Shown here: positions 50,781-61,453 of the stretch, in pieces
Layout: each line of letters begins with the position of its first letter
Numbering within the stretch: the stretch's first letter is position 1
Assembly (NCBI RefSeq): GCF_018531465.1
Contig: NZ_JAHDTF010000011.1
Coordinates: forward strand, 62,001 to 126,000
Direction: 5' to 3'
DNA length: 64,000 nucleotides
DNA from: Sphaerisporangium fuscum
GTDB taxonomy: Bacteria > Actinomycetota > Actinomycetes > Streptosporangiales > Streptosporangiaceae
The notes under the pieces: model-generated
What the model saw: the letters and a program-made list of their open reading frames with translations, nothing else
Database searches by the model: none
What the model was told of the DNA's origin: nothing
Translations under genes and position numbers: made by a program

Positions 50781-53700
50781 TCAGGTGCCGAAGGTCCAGG
50801 CGAACAGGTGGGCGGTCGCGCGGCCCGTGGGGGCGGCCAGGGTCATGCTCCTGACCTGCTTGGCCGCGTCCAGCTGCACAGGTGTGGCCGCGAAGACGTA
50901 CACGTTGATCTCCTGCTTGTCGCCGCCCGCGTCCAGGCGGTACGGGGTCTTCAGGACGATCTCGTTGCCGAACCTCGGCTGGTAGGCGTCCTTGGCGAGC
51001 GCCCAGTCGCTGAAGCCGACCGTGGTGTCCTGCGTCGTGCCGTCGGTGTAGGTGATCGTCACCTTCGTCTGGATGTCACCGCTCGCGCCGGATCCGAGCA
51101 GGGCCAGCGTCCTGGCGCCCTGCGGCACGCCGGCCAGGTCGATCGTCTGCCCGCTCGCCTGGACGTTGTCCAGGTCGCCGGGCTTGCGCTGCGGCCAGGT
51201 GAAGGTGTAGCCCTTCCAGGTCAGCGCCGCGCCCGGCTTGGCCTTGACGGCGGCGAGGGCCTGCGCCGAGTAGCTCCAGCCGCCCCCGTCGAAGTTGGCC
51301 AGCCCGGCCTCGGTGTCGTCGCCGACGCCCGCGTTGTTGTGGTACCACTCGATGGTGCCCTTCCTGGCCACGTTGAGCTTGAGCCCGGCGGGGACGCCGG
51401 CCACCTCGAACGGCACCGAGGTGAAGCCGACGGCGGCGCCGGCCGCCACGGTCACCGTCACCTGCACCGTCCCCTTGCCGTAGTCGGGCACCTGGAGCGA
51501 TCCGCTCGCCGGCGTGACGGTGACGCCCGCCGGGGGCGTGGCCGACCACCGCACCTCGCCGCCCTTGCCGGCCGCCTGCACCTGCACGGTGGCGGTGAGC
51601 GTCCCGCCCGGCTCGACCGGCGCCCCGCCCGGCTCGACGCTCACCAGGTACGGCTTCGCGCCCGCCTGGAAGCTCGGCGGCGCGTCCTGCGGGGCGCTGC
51701 CGAACGCGGTGTCGGGCTCGGCGCCGAGGGTGTAGTCGAGCCTGCCGCTGAACCCTTCGGGCAGCCACGCCTTGGTCGAGGCGGCGCCGTTGACCTTCAG
51801 CGACCGCACGTACCGGTTCTGTACGGACGCGCCGGGCGCCTCGATCGTGATCGTCTTCCCGTTCGACCGGGTGACGACGATCTTCTCGAACGCCGGGCTG
51901 TTGAGCACCAGCTCGGCCCGGCCGGGGATCGCCGGATACATGCCGAGCGACGCCCACACGTACCAGGCGCCCATCGTGCCGAGGTCGTCGTTGCCGGTGA
52001 GGCCGTCCGGGGTCGGCTTGAACAGCTCCTTGCGGGCCCGTGCCACGACGTCCTGCGTCTTGTACGGCTTGCCGGCCCATACGTACAGCCAGGGCGTCAG
52101 CAGGGACGGCTCGTTGCCGAGGTAGGCGTACGGCTTGCCGGACCCGGCGTTGAGCTCGGTGAAGAAGGTGTCGAGCCGCTCCACGGCCTTGCCGTCGCCG
52201 CCCATGGCGTCGAACAGGCCGCGCGCGTTGTGCGGCACCATCCAGTGGTACTGCGCGCCGTTGCCCTCGACGTACCAGTTGGGGCTCGCCGGGTCGAAGC
52301 CGGGCAGGAACGACCCGTCGCCGAACCGGGGCTGGATCCATCCGTTGGCCGGGTTGTAGGTGCTCTGCCAGCCCTGGGCGCGCTTCATGAACTCGTCGCG
52401 CGTCGCGGTGTCGCCCAGCCGCTCGGCGAGCTGCGCGATGCCGAAGTCCGCGATGCCGTACTCCAGCGTGGTCGAGGGGTCGGCCGGCACGTAGCCGTTC
52501 TTCATGTACGCGGCGTTGCCCGGCCGTTCGTCGTAGCCCGTGCCGGGGTCGGTGCCCACCCGCCTGGCGCCCTTGACCATGGCGGCGAGCGCGGCCTTGG
52601 CGTCGAAGTCCCGCGCCCCCAGGGCGTACACGCTGGCGATGATCGAGTGGTACGGGTCGCCGTTCATCACGCCGGTGATGGTGTTCTGGTGCGACCAGCG
52701 GTCCCAGACGTCGCCGATGGAGTGGGCGTCGTCGTACATCGACTGCGCGATGTCGCTCGCCACGTCGGGACGGAGCAGGGCGATCAGCTGCGCCTCGCTG
52801 CGGTAGATGTCCCAGCCGGAGAACGTCGCGTAGTGGTGGTGGCCGCGCCTGACGGTGTGGGTGCGGTAGTCGAAGCCGGTGTAGGTGCCGTCAGCGTCGT
52901 CGAACACGTACGGCTGCAGCAGCGCGTGGTACAGGTTGCTGTAGAAGGTGCGCTTCTGCTGGTCGTCGCCGCCGGTCACCTGGATCCGGCCGAGCTGCTC
53001 GTTCCAGGCGGCGCGCGCGTCCTTGGCGACCCGGTCGAAGCCCTTGCCGCCGATCTCCTGCTTGAGGTTGGCCTTGGCCCCGTCGATGCCGACGTACGAC
53101 AGCCCGGCCCGCATCTGCACGGGCGTGGCGGGGTCGAACTGCAGGTAGACGCCGGACCCCGGACCCTTGACGATCACGTCCTGCGCCGCCGCCTGCCGCC
53201 TCATGGCACCGGGGTCGGGCGCGGGGCTGGGCTCGGGGGTGGGCCTGCCGTCCTTGCCCGGCGGGGTGGCGTCACCGGGGGGCGCGGTGGGCGCCGCCAG
53301 GCCGTGCGGCTTGACGATGCCCCGCGGGATCCTGGACTCCGACCTCCCGCTCACCTGCGCCGTGCCGGGGGCGACCGAATCGTTCTTCCAGGTGCCGTAG
53401 GCGCGGACCGGCTTGTCGAAGGTGGCGTGGAAGTAGACGTAGTACTGGTTCTTGGTGCCGCAGAACCCGCCGGTCCTGGCCCAGCCGCTGACGGTGTTCC
53501 CGCTGATCTTCGCCTCGGCGTCGCCGACCCCGTTGACCGAGCCGGTGACGTTGATCAGGAGGGTCAGCGGCTTCCCGGCGGGACCGGTGAAGCGGCCGAT
53601 CCCCGCGCGGGTCGTCGCGGTGGTCTCGGCCTTGACGCCGGAGTCGAGCGTGACGCCGTAGTAGCCGGGGGAGGCGGTCTCGCCGGCGTGGCCGAAGGTC

Positions 53701-54095
53701 TGGATGTAGTCGTCGCCGTGGGTGGCGGGCGAGGCGCCGATCGTCCCGGAGATCGGGACGACGGGGAAGTCCTGGGCGCCGCTGCACCCGGGCCCGTTGA
53801 TGTGCGTCATGGACAGCCCGCGCAGCCGGTTGTCCTCGTACTTGTAGCCGCCGCCCGACCTGCGGACGGTGTCCGGGCTCCACTGCATCATGCCGAAGGG
53901 CACGGCCGCGCCGGGGAAGTTCATCCCGGCTCCGCCGCCGTGCCCGAAGTCGGGGCCGCCGTCCTGGGTGCCGAGGAAGGTGTTGACGTACGACGCGGGC
54001 TCCGGCTGGGCCTTCGCCGCCGGCGCGGCGGCCAGGGCGGGTGAGGGGATCAGCAGCGCGGTGGCCACCGCCGCCGCGCACAGTGAACGTGACAA
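50781..54095 (-). CDS. Secreted GH92 alpha-mannosidase
   Basis: An 1104-residue exported glycosidase. The TTG start at 54095 is supported by GGAGGAG three bases upstream and leads into a Sec signal ending 'PALAAAPAAKA'. The GH92 core begins 'YVNTFLGTQDGGPDFGHGGGAGMNFPGAAVPFGMMQWSPDT', and continues with 'HINGPGCSGAQDFPVVP', 'TFSGWDIYRSEAQLIALLRPDVASDIAQSM' and 'LEYGIADFGIAQLAERLG', plus 'NDDLGTMGAWYVWASLGMYPAIPG' with the catalytic acid/base region. A C-terminal NPCBM/Ig-like part follows. Family members are calcium-dependent exo-alpha-1,2/1,3-mannosidases trimming mannans or glycoproteins. Two LacI-type operators lie just upstream. Confidence 0.93.
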   Translation of the reverse strand: MSRSLCAAAVATALLIPSPALAAAPAAKAQPEPASYVNTFLGTQDGGPDFGHGGGAGMNFPGAAVPFGMMQWSPDTVRRSGGGYKYEDNRLRGLSMTHINGPGCSGAQDFPVVPISGTIGASPATHGDDYIQTFGHAGETASPGYYGVTLDSGVKAETTATTRAGIGRFTGPAGKPLTLLINVTGSVNGVGDAEAKISGNTVSGWARTGGFCGTKNQYYVYFHATFDKPVRAYGTWKNDSVAPGTAQVSGRSESRIPRGIVKPHGLAAPTAPPGDATPPGKDGRPTPEPSPAPDPGAMRRQAAAQDVIVKGPGSGVYLQFDPATPVQMRAGLSYVGIDGAKANLKQEIGGKGFDRVAKDARAAWNEQLGRIQVTGGDDQQKRTFYSNLYHALLQPYVFDDADGTYTGFDYRTHTVRRGHHHYATFSGWDIYRSEAQLIALLRPDVASDIAQSMYDDAHSIGDVWDRWSHQNTITGVMNGDPYHSIIASVYALGARDFDAKAALAAMVKGARRVGTDPGTGYDERPGNAAYMKNGYVPADPSTTLEYGIADFGIAQLAERLGDTATRDEFMKRAQGWQSTYNPANGWIQPRFGDGSFLPGFDPASPNWYVEGNGAQYHWMVPHNARGLFDAMGGDGKAVERLDTFFTELNAGSGKPYAYLGNEPSLLTPWLYVWAGKPYKTQDVVARARKELFKPTPDGLTGNDDLGTMGAWYVWASLGMYPAIPGRAELVLNSPAFEKIVVTRSNGKTITIEAPGASVQNRYVRSLKVNGAASTKAWLPEGFSGRLDYTLGAEPDTAFGSAPQDAPPSFQAGAKPYLVSVEPGGAPVEPGGTLTATVQVQAAGKGGEVRWSATPPAGVTVTPASGSLQVPDYGKGTVQVTVTVAAGAAVGFTSVPFEVAGVPAGLKLNVARKGTIEWYHNNAGVGDDTEAGLANFDGGGWSYSAQALAAVKAKPGAALTWKGYTFTWPQRKPGDLDNVQASGQTIDLAGVPQGARTLALLGSGASGDIQTKVTITYTDGTTQDTTVGFSDWALAKDAYQPRFGNEIVLKTPYRLDAGGDKQEINVYVFAATPVQLDAAKQVRSMTLAAPTGRATAHLFAWTFGT

Positions 54096-54172
54096 GTGCT
54101 CCTCCGGGGGGATGGTGAGGGGCTCCCGTTGACATGACCCGCCGCCGGTACGGCGGGCGGGCCTGATACGCA

Positions 54173-54218
54173 GACAACGTTGTCACGACCAATAAACGGT
54201 GCCCTGACAACGTTGTCA
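54173..54218. promoter_or_regulatory. Two LacI-family operators upstream of GH92
   Basis: The perfect palindrome GACAACGTTGTC occurs at 54173-54184 and again at 54206-54217, the second extended to TGACAACGTTGTCA. The centres are 33 bases apart, about three helical turns. The sequence is a classic LacI-type operator with central CG. No lacI-family gene exists in this window, so the repressor is encoded elsewhere. Confidence 0.85.
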
Positions 54219-54232
54219 AGGCTTCCGTCCGA

Positions 54233-55150
54233 TCAGCGCAGCAGTGCGTTGGCCAGCCGCCGGAGGTCCTCGACGCATTTGTCCAAGGTGTCGGCCACGG
54301 GCTGGACGCAGACGTGGTCGGCTCCGGCCTTGTGGTGGGCGCGTACCCGCTCCGCGACCGTGTCCGGGTCGCCCCAGGGCACGATGGCGTCCACCAGGGC
54401 GTCGCTGCCGCCGTCCTCGAAGTCGGCGTCGCCCCAGCCCAGCTCGCGCAGCATGTTCAGGTAGTTCGGCAGCTTCAGGTACAACTCCATGTGGTCGCGG
54501 GCGGTGGCGCGCGCCCGTTCGGCGTGGGTGTCGAGGACGAACGCCTGCTCGGGCGCGAGCAGCGGGTCCGGGCCGAGGATCTCCCGCGCCCTCATGGTGT
54601 GCTCCGGGGTGACGAAGTAGGTGTGCGCGCCCTGCGCGCGCTCGGCCGCCAGCCGCAGCATCTTCGTCCGCAGCGCCGCGAGCACCCTCGGCGGCGGCTC
54701 GGGCAGCGGCGCGTTGTAGGGAGCCCGGTCCATCGCGTCGAGGTACGCGCGCATGGTCTCCACCGGCCTGCCGTAGTCGTGCCCCCGTGGGGCCACCAGC
54801 GGGGCGTGGCTGACGCCGAGACCGAGGACGAAGCGACCTCCCCAGGCTTCGCTCAGCGCGTCGGCCCCCGCGGCCGCGGCCGTCGCGTCCCGCGCCCAGA
54901 TGTTGGCGATGCCGGTGGCGACGATGATGTCGTCGGTGCCCGACAGCAGGACGGCGGCGTTCGTCAGGGCCTCCTTGCCGCCGAGCAGCTCACCGATCCA
55001 CAGGGCTCCGTATCCGAGCTCCTCGATCGAGGCGGCCGCCGCCCTGCTGGTGTCGGCCGCCTCGAAACCCGGGTTCGCGAGCCATACGCCGACCTTGCCG
55101 AGGCGCAGCTTGAGGGCCCTGACGTCGATCCGTGCCGGGGTGCTGCCCAT
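54233..55150 (-). CDS. LLM-class F420-dependent oxidoreductase
   Basis: A 305-residue luciferase-like TIM-barrel oxidoreductase. 'LRLGKVGVWLANPGFEAADTSRAAAASIEELGYGALWIGE' starts the barrel. 'VATGIANIWARDATAAAAGADALSEAWGGRFVLGLGVSHAPLVAPRGHDYGRPVETMRAYLDAMD' carries the usual cofactor- and phosphate-binding segments. 'HKAGADHVCVQPVAD' is near the C-terminus. This subgroup normally uses coenzyme F420, which actinomycetes make. The ATG at 55150 follows GAAAGGG. It lies between the GH1 operon terminator and the GH92 operators and is probably transcribed alone. Substrate unknown. Confidence 0.87.
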   Translation of the reverse strand: MGSTPARIDVRALKLRLGKVGVWLANPGFEAADTSRAAAASIEELGYGALWIGELLGGKEALTNAAVLLSGTDDIIVATGIANIWARDATAAAAGADALSEAWGGRFVLGLGVSHAPLVAPRGHDYGRPVETMRAYLDAMDRAPYNAPLPEPPPRVLAALRTKMLRLAAERAQGAHTYFVTPEHTMRAREILGPDPLLAPEQAFVLDTHAERARATARDHMELYLKLPNYLNMLRELGWGDADFEDGGSDALVDAIVPWGDPDTVAERVRAHHKAGADHVCVQPVADTLDKCVEDLRRLANALLR

Positions 55151-55262
55151 GTCTCGCCCTTTCACCGTTCGTCGTGTTCCCGGTCCGAGCCTGCCCGCGC
55201 CGGCCGCCGGAGTGGCCGTGCCACCCCGGTGTTGTGCGATTCCAGGCGGAAGCCGGGAGGAA

Positions 55263-55284
55263 GCCCGGCGAACGCCCGCCGGGC
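55263..55284. terminator. Hairpin between GH1 operon and LLM gene
   Basis: GCCCGGCG (55263-55270) pairs with CGCCGGGC (55277-55284) with a six-base loop. It lies 60 bases past the stop of the minus-strand GH1 gene and probably ends the sugar operon. Confidence 0.6.
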
Positions 55285-55345
55285 CGTGATCGGTCCGCGC
55301 CTCCGAGGGCGCCGTGCCGATCGGCTTCCCCACGGCCCGCGCGGC

Positions 55346-56734
<1,389 letters not shown>

Positions 56735-56763
56735 TGATATCCCTTCGGGAGAGAGCGGGACCG

Positions 56764-57633
56764 TCACTTGACGGCCCCCGCCGTGAGTCCGGCGACCAGG
56801 TAGCGCTGCAGGAGGAGGAATCCGGCGACGATGGGCACGCTCACCACCAGGGAGGCGGCCATGACCTGGTTCCAGTAGACGTCGTTCAGCGTCGCGTAGG
56901 CCTGCAGTCCCACCGAGAGCGTCCGGGTCACGTCGTTGGTCATGATGGACGCGAAGAGCACCTCGCCCCAGGCGGTCATGAAGGCGTAGACGGCGACGGC
57001 GACGATGCCGGGGGTCGCCGCCGGGATGACGATCCGGAACAGCGTGCTCATCGGGCCGGAGCCGTCCACCCACGCGGCCTCGTCGAGGGCGCGCGGGATC
57101 GACTCGAAGTACCCGACGAGCATCCAGATCGAGAAAGGGAGCGAGAAGGTCAGGTACGTGAGGATCAGGCCGCCGCGCGAGCCGTAGAGCGCGACCCCCG
57201 TCGCGTTGCCGATGTTGACGTAGATCAGGAACAGCGGCAGCAGGAACAGGATGCCCGGGAACATCTGCGTGGACAGCACGGTGACGGTGAAGATCCGCTT
57301 GCCGCGGAAGCGGTAGCGGCTCACGGCGTACGCCGCGAAGATCGCGATCACCACCGAGCAGGCCGTCGCCGCGCCCGCCACGATGACCGAGTTCACGAAG
57401 TAGCGGGCGAGCGGGATCGTGCTCCAGATGTCGATGTACGGCCGGATCGTCAGCCCGCTCGGCAGCCACCTGAACTGCCCGGAGACGTCCCGCAGCGGCT
57501 TCAGGGAGCTGCTGATCATGACGTACACCGGCAGGAGCACGAAGGCGGTCAGCAGGGTCAGGAACACCCGCCGGGCCCACAGGAACGAGCGGGGCGGCGC
57601 GGTCGGCGAGCGCCGTACGGGCGCGTCAGGCAT
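56764..57633 (-). CDS. Sugar ABC transporter permease, MalG type
   Basis: A 289-residue permease with six helices and the coupling motif '[32 protein letters not shown]'. The N-terminal cytoplasmic stretch is '[16 protein letters not shown]', and '[21 protein letters not shown]' follows the first helix as in CUT1 transporters. Its ATG overlaps the preceding permease by eight bases, and 29 bases separate it from the GH1 gene. Confidence 0.92.
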   Translation of the reverse strand: MPDAPVRRSPTAPPRSFLWARRVFLTLLTAFVLLPVYVMISSSLKPLRDVSGQFRWLPSGLTIRPYIDIWSTIPLARYFVNSVIVAGAATACSVVIAIFAAYAVSRYRFRGKRIFTVTVLSTQMFPGILFLLPLFLIYVNIGNATGVALYGSRGGLILTYLTFSLPFSIWMLVGYFESIPRALDEAAWVDGSGPMSTLFRIVIPAATPGIVAVAVYAFMTAWGEVLFASIMTNDVTRTLSVGLQAYATLNDVYWNQVMAASLVVSVPIVAGFLLLQRYLVAGLTAGAVK

Positions 57634-58621
57634 CGGCGGCCCTCCTTCCTCGCGAGGTGACCACCAGGTACACCGCCGTCACCAGGAGAAGGAAGAGCAG
57701 CAGCAGGACGGACATGGCCGAGCCGGTGCCGAAGTTCCAGGTGACGAACGACGACTGGTAGATGTGGATCGAGATCAGGTCCGCGGCCCGCGGCGCCGAC
57801 TTGCCGAACAGGACGTACGGCGTGTTGAAGTCGTTGAACGTCCACAGGAACAGCACCAGGACCAGCACCTGGTTGATCGGGCGCAGCGACGGCAGGGTGA
57901 CCTTGCGGATCTGCTGCCAGATCCCGGCCCCGTCGATCGAGGCGGCCTCGTACAGCTCCGCGGGGATGTTCTGCAGGGCGGCCATGACGATGAGGAACGC
58001 GAACGGCCAGGTCTTCCAGACGGCGACCACCAGCAGCGCGGCGAAGCTGTTGCCGCCCAGCAGCCAGAAGGGGCGGTCGGAGGTCAGCCCGAGCTGGTCG
58101 TGCAGGATGTGGTTCACCGCGCCGTTGTCGCGCTGCAGCATGAAGGCCCAGGTGATGACCGCGGCGTAGACAGGGAGCGCGTACGGCGTCAGGAAGATCG
58201 CGCGCAGCAGCCCCCGGCCCTTGAAACGTTCCTGCATGAAGATCGCGGCCGTCACCCCGAGGAGCCAGCACAGGGCGACCGCCAGGAGGCTGAACAGGCA
58301 GGTCACGAAGAACGAGTGCAGCAGGTCCTGGCCGACGGGGGCGTTGAAGTCGACCGAGAGGCCGTAGTTCCGCAGCCCGGTCCAGGGGGCGCCGCCCCAG
58401 TCGCGGATGTAGAACTGGGTCAGCTCCTTGAAGCTCATCAGGACGCCCATGACCATCGGCACGAGGTGGACCAGGAGCTCCAGGAGCACGGCGGGCAGCA
58501 GCAGCAGGTACGGCAGGCCGGCCCGCCGCAGCCGTACCGGGAGGGCCGGGCGGCGCCGGCCGTCCGCGCCGGGACGCGCGGCGCGTCCCGGCGGGGCGTG
58601 GCCTTCGGTGGCCGTGGTCAT
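57626..58621 (-). CDS. Sugar ABC transporter permease, MalF type
   Basis: A 331-residue permease with a ~35-residue polar N-terminus, six helices and the coupling motif 'ELYEAASIDGAGIWQQIRKVTLPSLRPINQVLVLVL'. The ATG at 58621 sits 11 bases after the binding-protein stop. The longer open frame through the binding-protein gene is an overlap artefact. 'RNYGLSVDFNAPVGQDLLHSFFVT' and 'WTFNDFNTPYVLFG' are normal CUT1 features. Confidence 0.92.
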   Translation of the reverse strand: MTTATEGHAPPGRAARPGADGRRRPALPVRLRRAGLPYLLLLPAVLLELLVHLVPMVMGVLMSFKELTQFYIRDWGGAPWTGLRNYGLSVDFNAPVGQDLLHSFFVTCLFSLLAVALCWLLGVTAAIFMQERFKGRGLLRAIFLTPYALPVYAAVITWAFMLQRDNGAVNHILHDQLGLTSDRPFWLLGGNSFAALLVVAVWKTWPFAFLIVMAALQNIPAELYEAASIDGAGIWQQIRKVTLPSLRPINQVLVLVLFLWTFNDFNTPYVLFGKSAPRAADLISIHIYQSSFVTWNFGTGSAMSVLLLLFLLLVTAVYLVVTSRGRRAADA

Positions 58622-58632
58622 CGCGGCACCGC

Positions 58633-59952
58633 TCACTGCGCCGGCATCTGCTGCTGGGCCTTGGTCAGGCGCTCCCTGACCGACTCGGTGGTAACCGGGC
58701 GCCCGGCGGCCGCGTCGGCGAAGAGCTCCTTGACGGCGGTGCCGACGGCGGTCTCGAACTGCGACTCCGCCGGGACCTGCGGGAGCGGGGCGGCGCTCTT
58801 GGCGAGCGTGTCGCGCAGCACGGCGAGGTCCTCGGTGTTGAACGCCGGGTCCTCCTGGGCGGTCTTGACCGGCGGGATGGAGCCGTAGGTCTGGTTGAGG
58901 ATCTTCTGCTCGTCGTCGCTCGTCATGAACTTCACGAACTTCAGCGCGCCGTCGAGGTTGTCGCTGTTCTTGAAGACGGCCATGTTGATGCCGGCCACCA
59001 TGGAGTTGACGTTCTGGCCCTGCCCGGGGGCGCCCGAGGCGACGGGGATCGGGGCGACGCCCCAGTCGCCGGGGCTCATGCCGTGCGCCTTCAGCGTGGT
59101 CGCGGCGGTCTGCCAGAAGATCATGGCGGTCTTGCCGGTGGCGATGTCCTGCAGCGACTGGTTCTGGGCGTACTCGGCGTTGCCCGGGGCGACGATCTTG
59201 TCCTGCGCCATGAAGTCGACGTACTGCTTCACGGCCGCGACCGCGCCGTCGGAGGTGAAGGCGGGCTTGCCGGAGGAGTCGAAGAAGTCGGCGCCGTGCT
59301 GCTTGGCCAGGACGAAGACCTGGTGGATGTTCTCCGACAGGTTGGAGCCCTCCACCCCCAGGGCCCACTTGCCGTCCTTGGTGAGCTTCTTGCCGTCGGC
59401 GACCAGCTCGTCCCAGGTCGCCGGCGGCTTGTCGATGCCCGCGTCCTTGAAGGCCTTCTTGTTGTAGTAGAGGGCGTAGGACATGGAGTACAGCGGCACC
59501 GCGGCGGGGTCCTTGCCGGGCGCGCCGGCCGAGCCGAGGGCGGACTCGACGAAGCGGTCCTTGCCGCCGATCCGGTCGAAGTTCTTCTGGTCCCAGGGGA
59601 GCAGGGCGCCGGTCGCCTGGAGCGAGGCCGACCAGGTGTTGCCGATGTTGAGCACGTCGGGCCCCTGGCCGGAGGTGGTCGCGGCGAGGATCCGGTTGAG
59701 CAGGTCGGCCCAGGGCACGACCTCCAGCTCCACCTTGATCCCGGTCTGCTGCTCGAACTTCTTCAGCTCGGGCTCGAGGGTCCGCTTGTCCGCCTCGATG
59801 TCCGGACCCTGGTTGGACGCCCAGTAGGTCAGCGTCTTGGGGGAGCTGTCGCCGCCGCCTCCGCCCGTGGGGGTGCCGCCGCCACAGGCGGCGACGGCGG
59901 CGGCGAGGGCGGCGAGAGTGGTGACGGCTGCTGCGGCTCGTAGTCTGCGCAT
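58633..59952 (-). CDS. Sugar-binding lipoprotein (CUT1 family)
   Basis: A 439-residue extracellular solute-binding protein. The ATG at 59952, preceded by GGAAAGGGA, gives 'MRRLRAAAAVTTLAALAAAVAAC', a lipoprotein signal with Cys23. The mature part opens 'KTLTYWASNQGPDIEADKRTLEPELKKFEQQTGIKVELEVVPWADLLNRILAATTSGQGPDVLNIGNTW', typical of CUT1 binding proteins for di- and oligosaccharides. It heads the four-gene operon and faces the ROK regulator. With GH1 downstream, cellobiose or another beta-glucoside is a likely ligand (inference). Confidence 0.93.
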   Translation of the reverse strand: MRRLRAAAAVTTLAALAAAVAACGGGTPTGGGGGDSSPKTLTYWASNQGPDIEADKRTLEPELKKFEQQTGIKVELEVVPWADLLNRILAATTSGQGPDVLNIGNTWSASLQATGALLPWDQKNFDRIGGKDRFVESALGSAGAPGKDPAAVPLYSMSYALYYNKKAFKDAGIDKPPATWDELVADGKKLTKDGKWALGVEGSNLSENIHQVFVLAKQHGADFFDSSGKPAFTSDGAVAAVKQYVDFMAQDKIVAPGNAEYAQNQSLQDIATGKTAMIFWQTAATTLKAHGMSPGDWGVAPIPVASGAPGQGQNVNSMVAGINMAVFKNSDNLDGALKFVKFMTSDDEQKILNQTYGSIPPVKTAQEDPAFNTEDLAVLRDTLAKSAAPLPQVPAESQFETAVGTAVKELFADAAAGRPVTTESVRERLTKAQQQMPAQ

Positions 59953-60021
59953 GGCGGAGTCGTCCCTTTCCGGGAGGGTCCGAGGGGGGCGGTGTGCAAG
60001 CCATGGGAGCGCTGTCATGGC

Positions 60022-60042
60022 TTAATTTAGAGCTTGAGTTAA
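60022..60042. promoter_or_regulatory. Candidate ROK-repressor operator
   Basis: TTAATTTA (60022-60029) and TGAGTTAA (60035-60042) form an inverted repeat with the pattern TTAAyTyA-N5-TrArTTAA. It is the only AT-rich dyad in the 155-base gap between the divergent binding-protein and ROK genes. ROK repressors of the XylR/NagC type bind AT-rich dyads of this size. Confidence 0.6.
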
Positions 60043-60107
60043 TACCTGAGAGAAGTGTCCGGTCAAGGATCACAAGCGCGATAGGTTGCTGTCAGGAAAG
60101 GATCCGC

Positions 60108-61421
60108 ATGCCCAGGCCCAACAGACAGACCATCCGTGACCTGCGCCGGAACAGCCGCAGCGCGGTATTGCAACAGTTGTATTTCGACGCTCCCATGAGC
60201 AGGCAGGCCCTCGGCGCCGCGACCGGCCTGAGCTCGGGGTCGATCAGCACGATCGTCGCCGAGCTGGTCGCGGAAGGGCTGGTGGAGGAGGCCGGCACGG
60301 TCGACTCCGACGGGGGCCGTCCCCGCGAGCTGCTGCGCGTGTCCCCGGGGTGTGCCCACCTGATCGGCGTCGACGTCGGCGAGACCCGGGTCACGGTGGA
60401 GCTGTTCGACCTCGGTCTCACGGAGCTGGCCCGCTGCGAGCATCACCTGGAACAGGGCGGCTACGACGTCGACTCGATCGTGCGGCACATCGGCGAGGGC
60501 GTGGCGGACGTGATCGCTCGGGCGGGCATCCCGCCCGAGCGGCTGCTCGGCGTCGGCGTCGGTGTGCCCGGAATCGTGGAGCGCGACTCCGCCGACGGCG
60601 CCGTGGTGTACGGGCAGACCATCGGCTGGGACGCCGTCCCGCTGGAGGCCCTGCTGCGCGCCGCGGTCGACCTCCCGCCGGGCGCGGGCCTGTACATCGA
60701 GAACGGCGCCAAGACGCTGGGCAGGGCCGAGATGTGGTTCGGCGGCGGCCGCGGCGTCAGCGACGCGGTCATCGTCCTGTTCGGCTCGGGCATCAGCGCG
60801 TGCATCGTCACCGGGGGCACGATCCTGTCGGGCACCCGCAGCAGCGCGTCGGAGTGGGGGCACAGCACCGTCCACGTCCGCGGCCGCCGCTGCCGCTGCG
60901 GCTCGCCCGGGTGCCTGGAGGCGTACGCCGGGGCCGAGGCGCTGATCCAGCGCTGGCGCGAGGCCGGCGCGGTGCTCCCGCCCGACACCGACGAGGAGAC
61001 CGCGGTCGCCCTCATGCTCGCCGCCGCCTACCCGGTGGACGGCGGCGCCCCCGACCCGGTCGCCGCCGCCGTCCTGGAGGAGACGGCCGAGTACCTCGGC
61101 GCGGGACTGTCGACGCTGATCAACCTCTACAACCCCGAGCGCGTGCTGCTCGGCGGATGGGCCGGGCTCCAGCTCGCGCCCTACATCCTGGACTCGGTGC
61201 GGCGCCACGCCACGGCGTACGCCCTGCGGCACCCCGCCGAGCGGGTCACCGTCGAGCCGGGACGGCTCGGCCCCGACGCCGTCACGGTCGGCGCCGTGAC
61301 GCTGCCGCTCGCCGAGTTCTTCGCCCGCGGCGGACGCCGGGACGAGCCCCCGGGGGAGGCCGAGGCCGTGACCGAGCGCGCCGGCTGGCGGGCGGCCCTC
61401 GGCGACCGCCGGTCGAGCTGA
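60108..61421 (+). CDS. ROK-family transcriptional repressor
   Basis: A 437-residue XylR/NagC-type regulator. The N-terminal winged helix 'TIRDLRRNSRSAVLQQLYFDAPMSRQALGAATGLSSGSISTIVAELVAEGLVEEAG' is joined to a sugar-kinase-like ROK domain. That domain carries 'LIGVDVGETRVTVELFDL', 'GVGVGVPGIVERDSADGAVVYGQTIGWD' and the zinc-binding signature 'HVRGRRCRCGSPGCLEAYAG'. The phosphate loop has Glu in place of the usual second Gly region, so it may sense sugar without phosphorylating it. AGGAAAGGA precedes the ATG. It is divergent from the sugar ABC-GH1 operon it probably controls. Confidence 0.92.
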   Translation: MPRPNRQTIRDLRRNSRSAVLQQLYFDAPMSRQALGAATGLSSGSISTIVAELVAEGLVEEAGTVDSDGGRPRELLRVSPGCAHLIGVDVGETRVTVELFDLGLTELARCEHHLEQGGYDVDSIVRHIGEGVADVIARAGIPPERLLGVGVGVPGIVERDSADGAVVYGQTIGWDAVPLEALLRAAVDLPPGAGLYIENGAKTLGRAEMWFGGGRGVSDAVIVLFGSGISACIVTGGTILSGTRSSASEWGHSTVHVRGRRCRCGSPGCLEAYAGAEALIQRWREAGAVLPPDTDEETAVALMLAAAYPVDGGAPDPVAAAVLEETAEYLGAGLSTLINLYNPERVLLGGWAGLQLAPYILDSVRRHATAYALRHPAERVTVEPGRLGPDAVTVGAVTLPLAEFFARGGRRDEPPGEAEAVTERAGWRAALGDRRSS

Positions 61422-61453
61422 GCGTCGGCGTGGTCAGACGGGTGGCCGCTACC

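Noticed and set aside
50733..54044. Plus-strand 1103-residue open frame opposite GH92
   Set aside because: It is the reverse shadow of a conserved GH92 enzyme, with no family motif.
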